Source: Branchinecta lynchi (Eukaryota > Arthropoda > Branchiopoda > Anostraca > Branchinectidae). From it: 64,000 nucleotides of DNA. The notes beneath the pieces are model-generated. The model made no database searches. It was not told the origin of the DNA and was given only the letters and a program-made list of their open reading frames with translations. A program made the position numbers and the translations under genes. This document shows, piece by piece, positions 33,002 to 47,843 of the stretch. Location of the stretch: NCBI GenBank assembly GCA_023053575.1, contig JAKZAP010000019.1:124001-188000 (forward strand), given 5' to 3'. Numbering within the stretch: position 1 is the stretch's first letter; every line of letters begins with the position of its first letter.

Positions 33002-33009
33002 TTATTATA
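32999..33009 (-). promoter_or_regulatory. Start-abutting motif TATAATAAATG for the fibre-like gene
   Basis: Minus strand reads TTTCTATAATAAATG, combining a TATA-like and an AATAAA-like string in one copy. Confidence 0.5.
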
Positions 33010-33017
33010 GAAATAAA

Positions 33018-33143
33018 TTATCCGGTAAATTTTTTAAAGTTTTTCCTGTACTTCATGGTTTTATCTTTTGTTTTTAAATCTATGAAGAAAAAACCGTAGC
33101 CCTTGGTTGCAGTCTCGAATTGTTTGAGAAATTTTTCATTGTC
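33018..33143 (-). pseudogene. C-terminal fragment, possibly of the packaging ATPase, cut by the GACA array
   Basis: Minus strand stays open for 40 codons up to the satellite edge at 33143 and ends with TAA at 33018-33020, 17 bp before the fibre-like start. It contains FETATKGYGFFFIDLKTKD and then KYRKNFKKFTG. The block 'YGFFFIDLKTKD...YR' resembles the tail of the FtsK/HerA-type packaging ATPases of Maverick elements, and such a gene is expected somewhere near. No Walker motif is present because everything upstream is replaced by GACA repeats. The ATPase identity is tentative; that a coding gene has been truncated here is better supported. Confidence 0.5.
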
Positions 33144-33997
33144 TGACAGACAGACAGTCAGTCAAGACAGACAGACAGTCAGTCAAGAAAGATAGACAGA
33201 CAGACAGTCAGTCAAGACCGACAGACAGACAGACAGTCAGTCAAGACAGACAGACAGACAGACCGACAGTCAGTCAAGACAGACAGACAGACAGACAGTC
33301 AGTCAAGACAGACAGACAGACAGACAGTCAGTCAAGACAGACAGACAGACAGACAGTCAGTCAAGGCAGACAGACAGACAGACAGTCAGTCGAGACAGAC
33401 AGACAGTCAGTCAGTCAAGGCAGACAGACAGACAGACAGTCAGTCAAGACAGACAGACGGACAGACAGACAGACAGTCAGTCGAGACAGACAGACAAACA
33501 GTCAGTCAAGACAATCAGTCAAGACAGACAGACAGACGGACAGTCAGTCGAGGCAGACAGACAGTCAGTCAGACAGTCAGTCAGTCAAGACAGACAGACA
33601 GTCAGTCGAGACAGACAGACAGTCAGTCGAGACAGACAGACAGACAGTCAGTCAAGACAGACAGACATACAGACAGTCAGTCAAGACAGACAGACAGACA
33701 GACAGTCAGTCAAGACAGACAGACAGACAGACAGTCAGTCAAGAAAGACAGACAGACAGTCAGTCAAGACAGAAAGACAGACAGACAGTCAGTCATTCAA
33801 GACAGAAAGACAGACAGTCAGTCAAGACAGACAGACAGACAGACGGTCAATCAAGACAGACAGACAGACAGTCAAGACAGACAGACAGACAGAAGTCAGT
33901 CAAGACGGACAGACAGACAGACAGTCAGTCAAGACAGACAGACAGATAGACAGTCAATCAAGACAGACAGACAGACAGACAGACAGACAGTCAGTCA

Positions 33998-34030
<33 letters not shown>

Positions 34031-35011
34031 GTCAGTCAAGACAGACAGACAGACAGACAGACAGTCAGTCAAGACAGACAGACAGACAGACAGTCAGTCA
34101 AGACAGACAGACAGACAGACAGTCAGTCAAGGCAGACAGACAGACAGACAGTCAGTCGAGACAGAAAGGCAGTCAGTCAGTCAAGGCAGACAGACAGACA
34201 GACAGTCAGTCAAGACAGACAGACGGACAGACAGACAGACAGTCAGTCAAGACAGACAGACAGACAGACAGTCAAGAAAGAAAGACAGACAGACAGACAG
34301 TCAGTCAAGGCAGACAGACAGTCAGTCGAGAAAGAAAGACAGTCAGTCAGTCAAGGCAGACAGACAGACAGTCAAGACAGACAGACGGACGGACAGACAG
34401 ACAGACAGTCGAGACAGACAGACAAACAGTCAGTCAAGACAGACAGACAGACGGACAGTCAGTCGAGACAGACAGACAGTTAGTCAGTCAAGACAGACAT
34501 TCAGTCAGTCAAGACAGACAGACAGAAAGTCAGCCATGACAGACAGTCAGTCAAGACAGACAGACAGACGGACAGTCAGTCGAGACAGACAGACAGTTAG
34601 TCAGTCAAGACAGACATTCAGTCAGTCAAGACAGACAGACAGTCAGTCAAGACAGACAGACAGACAGTCAGTCAAGAAAGACAGACAGACAGCTAGACAG
34701 TCAGTCAAGACAGCCAAACAGACAGACAGTCAGTCAAGACAGACAGACAGACAGAAAGTCAGTCAAGACAGAAAGACAGACACAGACAGACAGTCAGTCA
34801 AGACAGACAGACAGACAGACGGTCAATCAAGACAGACAGACAGTCAGTCAAGACAGACAGACAGTCAGTCAAGACAGACAGACAGACAGTCAGTCAAGAC
34901 AGACAGAGAGACAATCAGTCAGTCATTCAAGACAGACAGACAGTCAGTCATTCAAGAGTCAAGACAGACTGACAGACAGACAGTCAGTCAAGACAGATAG
35001 ACAGTCAGTCA

Positions 35012-35060
<49 letters not shown>

Positions 35061-36085
35061 GTCAGTCAAGACAGACAGACAGACAGACAGTCAGTCAAGA
35101 CAGACAAACAGTCAGTCAAGACAGACAGACAGGCAGACAGACAGACAGACAGTCAGTTGAGACAGAAAGACAGTCAGTCAGTCAAGGCAGACAGACAGAC
35201 AGACAGTCAGTCAAGACAGACAGACGGACAGACAGACAGACAGTCAGTCGAGACAGACAGACAAACAGTCAGCCAAGACAGACAGACAGACGGACAGTCA
35301 GTCGAGACAGACAGAAAGTCAGTCAAGACAGAAAGACCGACAGACAGTCAGTCATTCAAGACAGACAGACAGACAGTCAGTCAAGACAGACAGACAGACA
35401 GACGGTCAATCAAGACAGACAGACAGACAGTCAAGATAGACAGACAGACAGAAGTCAGTCAAGACGGACAGACAGACAGACAGTCAGTCAGTCAGTCAAG
35501 ACAGACAGACAGACAGACAGTCAGTCAAGAGAGACAGACAGACAGACAGTCAGTCAAGACAGACAGACAGACAGACAGACAGTCAGTCAAGACAGACAGA
35601 CAGACAGACAGTCAGTCAAGACAGACAGACAGACAGACAGACAGTCAGTCAAGACAGACAGACAGACAGACAGTCAGTCAAGACAGACAGACAGACAGAC
35701 ATTCAGTCAAGACAGACAGACAGACAGACAGTCAGTCAGTCAAGACAGACTGACAGACAGACAGTCAGTCAAGACAGACAGAAAGTCAGTCAAGACAGAC
35801 AGACAGTCAGTCAAGACAGAGAGACAGACAGACAGTCAGTCAAGACAGACAGACAGACAGTCAGTCAGTCAAGACAGACTGACAGACAGACAGTCAGTCA
35901 AGACAGACAGACAGACAGACGGTCAATCAAGACAGACAGACAGACAGACAGACAGTCAAGACAGACAGTCAGTCAAGACAGACAGACAGACAGACAGACA
36001 GACAGTCAGTCAAGACAGACAGACAGACAGACAGTCAGTCAAGACAGACAGACAGACAGACAGTCAGTCAAGACAGACGGACATA

Positions 36086-37582
36086 CAGTCAGTCAAGAAT
36101 GACAGACAGACAGACAGACAGTCAGCCAAGACAGACAGACATACGGACAGTCAGTCGAGACAGACAGACAGTCAGTCAGTCAAGACAGACAGACAGTCAG
36201 TCGAGACAGACAGACAGACAGTCAGTCATGACAGACAGTCAGTCAAGACAGACAGACAGACAGACAGTCAGTAAAGGCAGACAGACAGACAGACAGTCAG
36301 TCGAGACAGAAAGACAGTCAGTCAGTCAAGGCAGACAGACAGGCAGACAGTCAGTCAAGACAGACAGACGGACAGACAGACAGACAGTTAGTCGAGACAG
36401 ACAGACAGACAGCTAGACAGTCAGTCAAGACAGACAGACAGACAGTCAGTCAAGACAGACAGACAGACAGAAAGTCAGTCAAGACAGACAGACAGACAGA
36501 CAGTCAGTCATTCAAGACAGACAGACAGACAGTCAGTCAAGACAGACAGACAGACAGACGGTCAATCAAGACGGACAGACAGACAGACAGTCAGTCAGTC
36601 AAGACAGACAGACAGTCAGTCAAGACAGACAGACAGACAGACAGACAGTAAGTCAAGACAGACAGATAGACAGACAGACAGACAGACAGACAGTCAGTCA
36701 AGACAGACAGACAGGCAGACAGTCTTTCAAGACAGACAGACAGAAAGACAGTCAGTCAAGGCAGACAGACAGTCAGTCGAGACAGAAAGACAGACAGTCA
36801 GTCAAGACCGACATACAGACAGAAAGTCAGACAGACAGACAGAAAGTCAGTCAAGACAGAAAGACAGACAAACAGTCAGTCATTCAAGACAGACAGACAG
36901 TCAGTCAAGACAGACAGACAGTCAGTCATTCAAGAGTCAAGACAGACTGACAGACAGACAGTCAGTCAAGACAGACAGACAGTCAGTCAAGACAGACAGA
37001 CAGTCAGTCAAGACAGACAGACAGTCAGTCAAGACAGACAGACAGTCAGACAGTCAGTCAAGACAGACAGACAGACAGACAGTCAGTCAAGACAGACAGA
37101 CAGTCAGTCAAGGCAGACAGACAGTCATGACAGACAGTCAGTCAAGACAGACAGACAGACAGACAGTCAGTCAAGACAGACAGACAGACAGACAGACAGT
37201 CAGTCAAGAAAAACAGACAGACAGCTAGACAGTCAGTCAAGACAGTCAGACAGACAGACAGTCAGTCAAGACAGACAGACAGACAGAAAGTCAGTCAAGA
37301 CAGAAAAACCGACAGACAGTCAGTCATTCAAGACAGACAGACAGACAGTCAGTCAAGACAGACAGACAGACAGACGGTCAATCAAGACAGACAGTTAAGA
37401 CAGACAGACAGACAGAAGTCAGTCAAGACGGACATACAGACAGACAGTCAGTCAGTCAAGACAGACAGACAGACAGACAGACAGTCAGTCAAGACAGACA
37501 GACAGACAGTCAGTCAAGCCAGACATATAGACAGACGGACAGTCAGTCAAGACAGACAGACAGACAGACAGACAGTCAGTCA

Positions 37583-37623
<41 letters not shown>

Positions 37624-37751
37624 GTCAGTCAAGACAGACAGACATACAGACAGTCAGTCAAGACAGACAGACAGACAGACAGTCATTCAAGACAGACACA
37701 CAGACAGACAGTCAGTCAGTCAAGACAGACTGACAGACAGACAGTCAGTCA

Positions 37752-37796
<45 letters not shown>

Positions 37797-37900
37797 GTCA
37801 GTCAAAACAGACAGACAGACAGACAGTCAGTCAAGACAGACAGACAGTCAAGACAGTCAGTCAAGACAGACAGACAGACAGTCAGTCAAGACAGACAGAC

Positions 37901-37945
<45 letters not shown>

Positions 37946-38809
37946 GTCAGTCAAGAGAGATAGACAGACAGACAGACAGTAAAGATAGACAGAAAGTCAT
38001 CAAAGACAGATAGACAGTCAGTCAAGACAAACAGACAGACAGACAGTCAGTCGAGACAGAAAGAAAGTCAGTCAAGACAGACAAACAGACAGACAGTCAG
38101 TCAAGACAGACAGACAGACAGTCAGTCAAGACAGACAGACAGACAGACAGTCAGTCAAGACAGACAGACAGACAGACAGTCAGTCAAGACAGACAGACAG
38201 ACAGTCAAGACAGACAGACAGACAGTCAGTCAAGACAGACAAACAGACAGACAGTCAGTCAAGACAGACAGACAGACAGTCAGTCAAGCCAGACAGACAG
38301 ACAGACAGTCAGTCAAGACAGACAGACAGACAGACAGTCAGTCAAGGCAGACAGACAGACAGACAGTTAGTCGAGACAGAAAGACAGTCAGTCAGTCAAG
38401 GCAGACAGACAGACAGACAGTCAGTCAAGACAGACAGACGGACAGACAGACAGACAGTCAGTCGAGACAGACAGACAAACAGTCAGTCAAGACAGACAAA
38501 CAGTCAGTCAAGACAGACAAACAGTCAGTCAAGACAGTCAGTCAAGACAGACAGACAGACGGACAGTCAGTCGAGACAGACAGACAGACAGACAGTCAGT
38601 CAAGACAGACAGACAGACAGACGGTCAATCAAGACAGACAGACAGACAGACAGTCAAGACAGACAGACAGACAGACAGTCAGTCAAGACGGACAGACAGA
38701 CAGTCAGTCAAGACGGACAGACAGACAGACAGTCAGTCAGTCAAGACAGACAGACAGACAGAAAGTCAGTCAAGACAGACAGACAGACAGTCAGTCAAGA
38801 CAGACAGAC

Positions 38810-38862
<53 letters not shown>

Positions 38863-40537
38863 GTCAGTCAAGAGAGATAGACAGACAGACAGACAGTAAA
38901 GATAGACAGAAAGTCATCAAAGACAGATAGACAGTCAGTCAAGACAAACAGACAGACAGACAGTCAGTCGAGACAGAAAGAAAGTCAGTCAAGACAGACA
39001 AACAGACAGACAGTCAGTCAAGACAGACAGACAGACAGTCAGTCAAGACAGACAGACAGACAGACAGTCAGTCAAGACAGACAGACAGACAGACAGTCAG
39101 TCAAGGCAGACAGACAGACAGACAGTTAGTCGAGACAGAAAGACAGTCAGTCAGTCAAGGCAGACAGACAGACAGACAGTCAGTCAAGACAGACAGACAG
39201 TCAGTCAAGACAGACAGACAGTCAGTCAAGACAGACAGACAGTCAGTCAAGACAGACAGACAGTCAGTCAAGACAGACAGACAGTCAGTCAAGACAGACA
39301 GACAGTCAGACAGTCAGTCAAGACAGACAGACAGACAGACAGTCAGTCAAGACAGACAGACAGTCAGTCAAGGCAGACAGACAGTCATGACAGACAGTCA
39401 GTCAAGACAGACAGACAGACAGACAGTCAGTCAAGACAGACAGACAGACAGTCAGTCAAGAAAAACAGACAGTCAGTCAAGACAGACAGACAGTCAGTCA
39501 AGACAGACAGACAGTCAGTCAAGACAGACAGACAGACAGACAGTCAGTCAAGACAGACAGACAGTCAGTCAAGACAGACAGACAGTCAGACAGTCAGTCA
39601 AGACAGACAGACAGACAGACAGTCAGTCAAGACAGACAGACAGTCAGTCAAGACAGACAGACAGACAGACAGTCAGTCAGTCAAGACAGACTGACAGACA
39701 GACAGTCAGTCAAGACAGACAGACAGGCAATCAAGACAGACAGACAGACAGACAGACAGTCAGTCAAGACAGACAGACAGACAGACAGACAGACAGTCAG
39801 TCAAAACAGACAGACTGACAGACAGTCAGTCAGGACAGACAGACAGACAGACAGTCAGTCAGTCAAGACAGACTGACAGACCGACAGTCAGTCAAGACAG
39901 ACAGACAGTCAGTCAAGATAGAGAGACAGACGGACAGTCAGTCAAGACAGACAGACAGTCAGTCAAGAATGACAGACAGACAGACAGACAGTCAGCCAAG
40001 ACAGACAGACATACGGACAGTCAGTCGAGACAGACAGACAGTCAGTCAGTCAAGACAGACAGACAGTCAGTCGAGACAGACAGACAGACAGTCAGTCATG
40101 ACAGACAGTCAGTCAAGGCAGACAGACAGACAGACAGTTAGTCGAGACAGAAAGACAGTCAGTCAGTCAAGGCAGACAGACAGACAGACAGTCAGTCAAG
40201 ACAGACAGACAGTCAGTCAAGACAGACAGACAGACAGAAAGTCAGTCAAGACAGAAAAACCGACAGACAGTCAGTCATTCAAGACAGACAGACAGACAGT
40301 CAGTCAAGACAGACAGACAGACAGACGGTCAATCAAGACAGACAGTTAAGACAGACAGACAGACAGAAGTCAGTCAAGACGGACATACAGACAGACAGTC
40401 AGTCAGTCAAGACAGACAGACAGACAGACAGACAGTCAGTCAAGACAGACAGACAGACAGACAGTCAGTCAAGCCAGACATATAGACAGACAGACAGTCA
40501 GTCAAGACAGACAGACAGATAGACAGATGGTCAGTCA

Positions 40538-40574
<37 letters not shown>

Positions 40575-40894
40575 GTCAGTCAAGACAGACAGACATACAG
40601 ACAGTCAGTCAAGACAGACAGACAGTCATTCAAGACAGACACACAGACAGACAGTCAGTCAGTCAAGACAAACTGACAGACAGACAGTCAGTCAAGACAG
40701 ACAGACAGTCAGTCAAGACAGACAGACAGTCAGTCAAGACAGACAGACAGACAGACAGTCAGTCAAGACAGACAGACAGACAGACAGACAGTCAGTCAAA
40801 ACAGACAGACAGACAGACAGTCAGTCAAGACAGACAGACAGTCAAGACAGTCAGTCAAGACAGACAGACAGACAGTCAGTCAAGACAGACAGAC

Positions 40895-40935
<41 letters not shown>

Positions 40936-42246
40936 GTCAGTCAAGAGAGATAGACAGACAGACAGACAGTAAAGATAGACAGAAAGTCATCAAAGACAGA
41001 TAGACAGTCAGTCAAGACAGACAGACAGTCAGTCGAGACAGAAAGAAAGTCAGTCAAGACAGACAAACAGACAGACAGTCAGTCAAGACAGACAGACAGA
41101 CAGTCAGTCAAGACAGACAGACAGTCAGTCAAGACAGACAGACAGACAGACAGTCAGTCAAGGCAGACAGACAGACAGACAGTTAGTCGAGACAGAAAGA
41201 CAGTCAGTCAGTCAAGGCAGACAGACAGACAGACAGTCAGTCAAGACAGACAGACGGACAGACAGACAGACAGTCAGTCGAGACAGACAGACAAACAGTC
41301 AGTCAAGACAGACAAACAGTCAGTCAAGACAGACAAACAGTCAGTCAAGACAGTCAGTCAAGACAGACAGACAGACGGACAGTCAGTCGAGACAGACAGA
41401 CAGACAGACAGTCAGTCAAGACAGACAGACAGACAGACGGTCAATCAAGACAGACAGACAGACAGACAGTCAAGACAGACTGACAGACAGACAGTCAGTC
41501 AAGACGGACAGACAGACAGTCAGTCAAGACGGACAGACAGACAGACAGTTAGTCAGTCAAGACAGACAGACACACAGAAAGTCAGTCAAGACAGAAAAAC
41601 CGACAGACAGTCAGTCATTCAAGACAGACAGACAGACAGTCAGTCAAGACAGACAGACAGACAGACGGTCAATCAAGACAGACAGTTAAGACAGACAGAC
41701 AGACAGAAGTCAGTCAAGACGGACATACAGACAGACAGTCAGTCAGTCAAGACAGACAGACAGACAGACAGTCAGTCAAGACAGACAGACAGACAGACAG
41801 ACAGTCAGTCAAGCCAGACATATAGACAGACAGACAGTCAGTCAAGACAGACAGACAGACAGACAGACAGTCAGTCAAGACAGACAGACAGACAGACAGA
41901 CAGACAGTCAGTCAAGACAGACAGACATACAGACAGTCAGTCAAGACAGACAGACAGTCATTCAAGACAGACACACAGACAGACAGTCAGTCAGTCAAGA
42001 CAGACTGACAGACAGACAGTCAGTCAAGACAGACAGACAGTCAGTCAAGACAGACAGACAGACAGACAGTCAGTCAAGACAGACAGACAGACAGACAGAC
42101 AGTCAGTCAAAACAGACAGACAGACAGACAGTCAGTCAAGACAGACAGACAGTCAAGACAGTCAGTCAAGACAGACAGACAGACAGTCAGTCAAGACAGA
42201 CAGACAGTCAGTCAAGACAGACAGACAGAGACACAGACAGACAGAC

Positions 42247-42291
<45 letters not shown>

Positions 42292-43474
42292 GTCAAGAGA
42301 GATAGACAGACAGACAGACAGTAAAGATAGACAGAAAGTCAAGACAAACAGACAGACAGACAGTCAGTCGAGACAGAAAGAAAGTCAGTCAAGACAGACA
42401 AACAGACAGACAGTCAGTCAAGACAGACAGACAGACAGTCAGTCAAGACAGACAGACAGACAGACAGTCAGTCAAGGCAGACAGACAGACAGACAGTTAG
42501 TCGAGACAGAAAGACAGTCAGTCAGTCAAGGCAGACAGACAGACAGACAGTCAGTCAAGACAGACAGACGGACAGACAGACAGACAGTCAGTCGAGACAG
42601 ACAGACAAACAGTCAGTCAAGACAGACAAACAGGCAGTCAAGACAGTCAGTCAAGACAGACAGACAGACGGACAGTCAGTCGAGACAGACAGACAGACAG
42701 ACAGTCAGTCAAGACAGACAGACGGTCAATCAAGACAGACAGACAAACAGACAGTCAAGACAGACAGACAGACAGACAGTCAGTCAAGACGGGCAGACAG
42801 ACAGTCAGTCAAGACGGACAGACAGACAGACAGTCAGTCAGTCAAGACAGACTGACAGAAAGACAGTCAGTCAAGACAGACAGACAGTCAGTCAAGACAG
42901 GCAGACAGACAGACAGTCAGTCAAGACAGGCAGACAGACAGACAGTCAGTCTAGACAGACAGACAGACAGACAGTCAGTCTAGGCAGACAGACAGACAGA
43001 CAGTGAGTCGAGACAGAAAGACAGTCAGTCAGTCAAGGCAGACAGACAGACAGACAGTCAGTCAAGACAGACAGACGGACAGACATACAGACAGTCAGTC
43101 GAGACAGACAGACAGACAGACAGACAGACAGTCAGTCAGTCAAGAAAGACAGACAGACAGCTAGACAGTCAGTCAAGACAGACAGACAGACAGACAGTCA
43201 GTCAAGACAGACAGACAGACAGAAATTTAGTCAAGACAGAAAGACAGACAGACAGTCAGTCATTCAAGACAGACAGACAGACAGTCAGTCAAGACAGACA
43301 GACGGTCAATCAAGACAGACAGACAGACAGTCAAGACAGACAGACAGACAGACAGTCAGTCGAGACAGAAAGAAAGTCAGTCAAGACAGACAAACAGACA
43401 GACAGTCAGTCAAGACAGACAGACAGACAGACAGACGGTCAATCAAGACAGACAGACAGACAGACAGACAGTCA

Positions 43475-43509
<35 letters not shown>

Positions 43510-44077
43510 AAGACAGACAGTCAGTCAAGACAGACAGACAGACAGACAGTCAGTCAAGACAGACAGACAGACAGACAGTCAGTCAAGACAGACAGACAGA
43601 CAGACAGTCAGTCAGTCTAGACAGACTGACAGACAGACAGTCAGTCAAGACGGACAGACAGTCAGTCAAGACAGACAGACAGACAGACAGACAGACAGTC
43701 AGTCAAGGCAGACAGACAGACAGACAGTCGGTCGAGACAGAAAGACAGTCAGTCAGTCAAGGCAGACAGACAGGCAGACAGTCAGTCAAGACAGACAGTC
43801 AGTCAAGAATGACAGACAGACAGACAGACAGTCAGCCAAGACAGACAGACATACGGACAGTCAGTCGAGACAGACAGACAGTCAGTCAGTCAAGACAGAC
43901 AGACAGTCAGTCGAGACAGACAGGCAGACAGTCAGTCATGACAGACAGTCAGTCAAGACAGACAGACAGACAGACAGACAGTCAGTCAAGGCAGACAGAC
44001 AGACAGACAGTCAGTCGAGACAGAAAGACAGTCAGTCAGTCAAGGCAGACAGACAGGCAGACAGTCAGTCAAGACAG

Positions 44078-44111
<34 letters not shown>

Positions 44112-46102
44112 AGTCAGTCAAGACAGACAGACAGACAGACAGTCAGTCAAGACAGACAGACAGACAGAAAGTCAGTCAAGACAGAAAGACAGACAGACAG
44201 TCAGTCATTCAAGACAGACAGACAGACAGTCAGTCAAGACAGACAGACAGACAGACGGTCAATCAAGACGGACAGACAGACAGACAGTCAGTCAGTCAAG
44301 ACAGACAGACAGTCAGTCAAGACAGACAGACAGACAGACAGACAGTAAGTTCAAGACAGACAGATAGACAGACAGACAGACAGACAGACAGTCAGTCAAG
44401 ACAGACAGACAGGCAGACAGTCTGTCAAGACAGACAGACAGAAAGACAGTCAGTCAAGGCAGACAGACAGACAGACAGTCAGTCGAGACAGAAAGACAGT
44501 CAGTCAGTCAAGGCAGACAGACAGACAGACACTCAGTCAAGACAGACAGACGGACATACAGACAGACAGTCAGTCGAGACAGACAGACAGACAGCTAGAC
44601 AGTCAGTCAAGACAGACAGACAGACAGACAGTCAGTCAAGACCGACAGACAGACAGAAAGTCAGACAGACAGACAGAAAGTCAGTCAAGACAGAAAGACA
44701 GACAGACAGTCAGTCATTCAAGACAGACAGACATTCAGTCAAGACAGACAGACAGTCAGTCATTCAAGAGTCAAGACAGACTGACAGACAGACAGTCAGT
44801 CAAGACAGACAGACAGTCAGTCAAGACAGACAGACAGTCAGTCAAGACAGACAGACAGTCAGACAGTCAGTCAAGACAGACAGACAGACAGTCAGTCAAG
44901 ACAGACAGACAGTCAGTCAAGGCAGACAGACAGACAGACAGTCATGACAGACAGTCAGTCAAGACAGACAGACAGACAGACAGTCAGTCAAGGCAGACAG
45001 ACAGACAGACAGTCGGTCGAGACAGAAAGACAGTCAGTCAGTCAAGGCAGACAGACAGGCAGACAGTCAGTCAAGACAGACAGACGGACAGACAGACAGA
45101 CAGTTAGTCGAGACAGACAGACAGACAGCTAGACAGTCAGTCAAGACAAACAGACAGACAGACAGTCAGTCAAGACGGACAGACAGACAGTCAGTCAAGA
45201 CGGACAGACAGACAGACAGTCAGTCAAGAAAGACAGACAGACAGACAGTCAGTCAAGACAGACAGACAGACAGACAGTCAGTCACGACAGACAGACAGAC
45301 AGACAGACAGTCAGTCAAGACAGACAGACAGACAGACAGTCAGTCAAGACAGACAGACAGACAGACAGTCAGTCAAGGCAGACAGACAGACAGACAGTGA
45401 GTCGAGACAGAAAGACAGTCAGTCAGTCAAGGCAGACAGACAGACAGACAGTCAGTCAAGACAGACAGACGGACAGACATACAGACAGTCAGTCGAGACA
45501 GACAGACAAACAGGCAGTCAAGACAGTCAGTCAAGACAGACAGACAGACGGACAGTCAGCCGAGACAGACAGACAGTCAGTCAGTCAAGACAGACAGACA
45601 GTCAGTCGAGACAGACAGACAGACAGTCAGTCATGACAGACAGTCAGTCAGTCCAGACAGACAGACAGACAGTCAGTCAAGACAGACAGACAGACAGACA
45701 GTCAGTCAAGACAGACAGACAGACAGACAGACAGTCAGTCAAGAAAGACAGACAGACAGCTAGACAGTCAGTCAAGACAGACAGACAGACAGACAGTCAG
45801 TCAAGACAGACAGACAGACAGAAATTCAGTCAAGACAGAAAGACAGACAGACAGTCAGTCATTCAAGACAGACAGACAGACAGTCAGTCAAGACAGACAG
45901 ACAGACAGACGGTCAATCAAGACAGACAGACAGACAGTCAAGACAGACAGACAGACAGACAGTCATTCGAGACAGAAAGAAAGTCAGTCAAGACAGACAA
46001 ACAGACAGACAGTCATTCAAGACAGACAGACAGACAGTCAGTCAAGACAGACAGACAGACAGACGGTCAATCAAGACAGACAGACAGACAGACAGACAGT
46101 CA

Positions 46103-46135
<33 letters not shown>

Positions 46136-47810
46136 GTCAGTCAAGACAGACAGACAGACAGACAGACAGTCAGTCAAGACAGACAGACAGACAGACAGTC
46201 AGTCAAGACAGACAGACAGACAGACAGTCAGTCAGTCTAGACAGACTGACAGACAGACAGTCAGTCAAGACGGACAGACAGTCAGTCAAAACAGACAGAT
46301 AGACAGACAGACAGTCAGTCAAGACAGACAGACAGACAGACAGACAGTCAGTCAAAACAGACACACAGACAGACAGTCAGTCAGGACAGACAGACAGACA
46401 GACAGTCAGTCAGTCAAGACAGACTGACAGACAGACAGTCAGTCAAGACAGACAGACAGTCAGTCAAGATAGAGAGACAGACGGACAGTCAGTCAAGACA
46501 GACAGACAGTCAGTCAAGACAGACAGACATACAGTCAGTCAAGACAGACAGACAGACAGAAATACGGACAGTCAGTCGAGACAGACAGACAGTCGGTCAG
46601 TCAAGACAGACAGACAGTCAGTCGAGACAGACAGACAGACAGTCAATCATGACAGACAGTCAGTCAAGACAGACAGACAGACAGACAGTCAGTCAAGGCA
46701 GACAGACAGACAGACAGTCGGTCGAGACAGAAAGACAGTCAGTCAGTCAAGGCAGACAGACAGGCAGACAGTCAGTCAAGACAGACAGACGGACAGACAG
46801 ACAGACAGTTAGTCGAGACAGACAGAGAGACAGCTAGACAGTCAGTCAAGACAAACAGACAGACAGACAGTCAGTCAAGACAGACAGACAGACAGAAAGT
46901 CAGTCAAGACGGAAAGACAGACAGACAGTCAGTCATTCAAGACAGACAGACAGACAGTCAGTCAAGACAGACAGACAGACAGACGGTCAATCAAGACGGA
47001 CAGACAGACAGACAGTCAGTCAGTCAAGACAGACAGACAGTCAGTAAAGACAGACAGACCGACAGACAGACAGGCAGTCAAGACCGACAGACAGACGGAC
47101 AGTCAGTCGAGACAGACAGACAGTCAGTCAGTCAAGACGGACAGACAGTCAATCGAGACGGACAGACAGTCAGTCGAGACAGACAGACAGACAGTCCGTC
47201 ATGACAGACAGTTAGTCAAGACAGACAGACAGACAGACAGTTAGTCAAGGCAGACAGACAGACAGACAGTCAGTCGAGACAGAAAGACAGTCAGTCAGCC
47301 AAGGCAGACAGACAGGCAGACAGTATGTCAAGACATACAGACGGACAGACAGGCAGACAGTTAGTCGAGACAGACAGACAGACAGCTAGACAGTCAGTCA
47401 AGACAGACAGACAGACAGACAGTCAGTCAAGACAGACAGACAGACAGAAAGTCAGTCAAGACAGAAAGACAGACAGACAGTCAATCATTCAAGACAGACA
47501 GACAGACAGTCAGTCAAGACAGACAGACAGACAGACGGTCAATCAAGACAGACAGACAGACAGACAGACAGTCAAGACAGACAGTCAGTCAAGAGAGACA
47601 GACAGACAGACAGATAGACAGACAGTCAGTCAAGACAGACAGACAGACAGACAGTCAGTCAAGACAGACAGACAGACAGACAGTCAGTCAAGACAGACAG
47701 ACAGACAGACAGACAGTCAGTCAGTCAAGACAGACTGACAGACAGACAGTCAGTCAAGACAGACAGACAGGCAGTCAAGACAGACAGACAGACAGACAGA
47801 CAGTCAGTCA

Positions 47811-47843
<33 letters not shown>

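Larger units (their letters stand above)
26355..33143 (-). mobile_element. Partial Maverick/Polinton (adintovirus-like) element
   Basis: A compact AT-rich block of minus-strand genes with the hallmark set of Maverick/Polinton elements: retroviral-type integrase, adenain-like cysteine protease, double jelly-roll major capsid and penton-type minor capsid, with a core-like and a fibre-like protein. Gaps are 3-37 bp. No protein-primed DNA polymerase B is present, and the putative ATPase is only a tail fragment at the edge of the GACA array, so a large part is missing or beyond that array. The outer end at 26355 starts AGTAGTATAAG; Polinton inverted repeats commonly start with AG, which fits but cannot be tested without the other end. 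The major capsid gene is frameshifted, so this copy is either decaying or affected by consensus indels. Confidence 0.85.
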
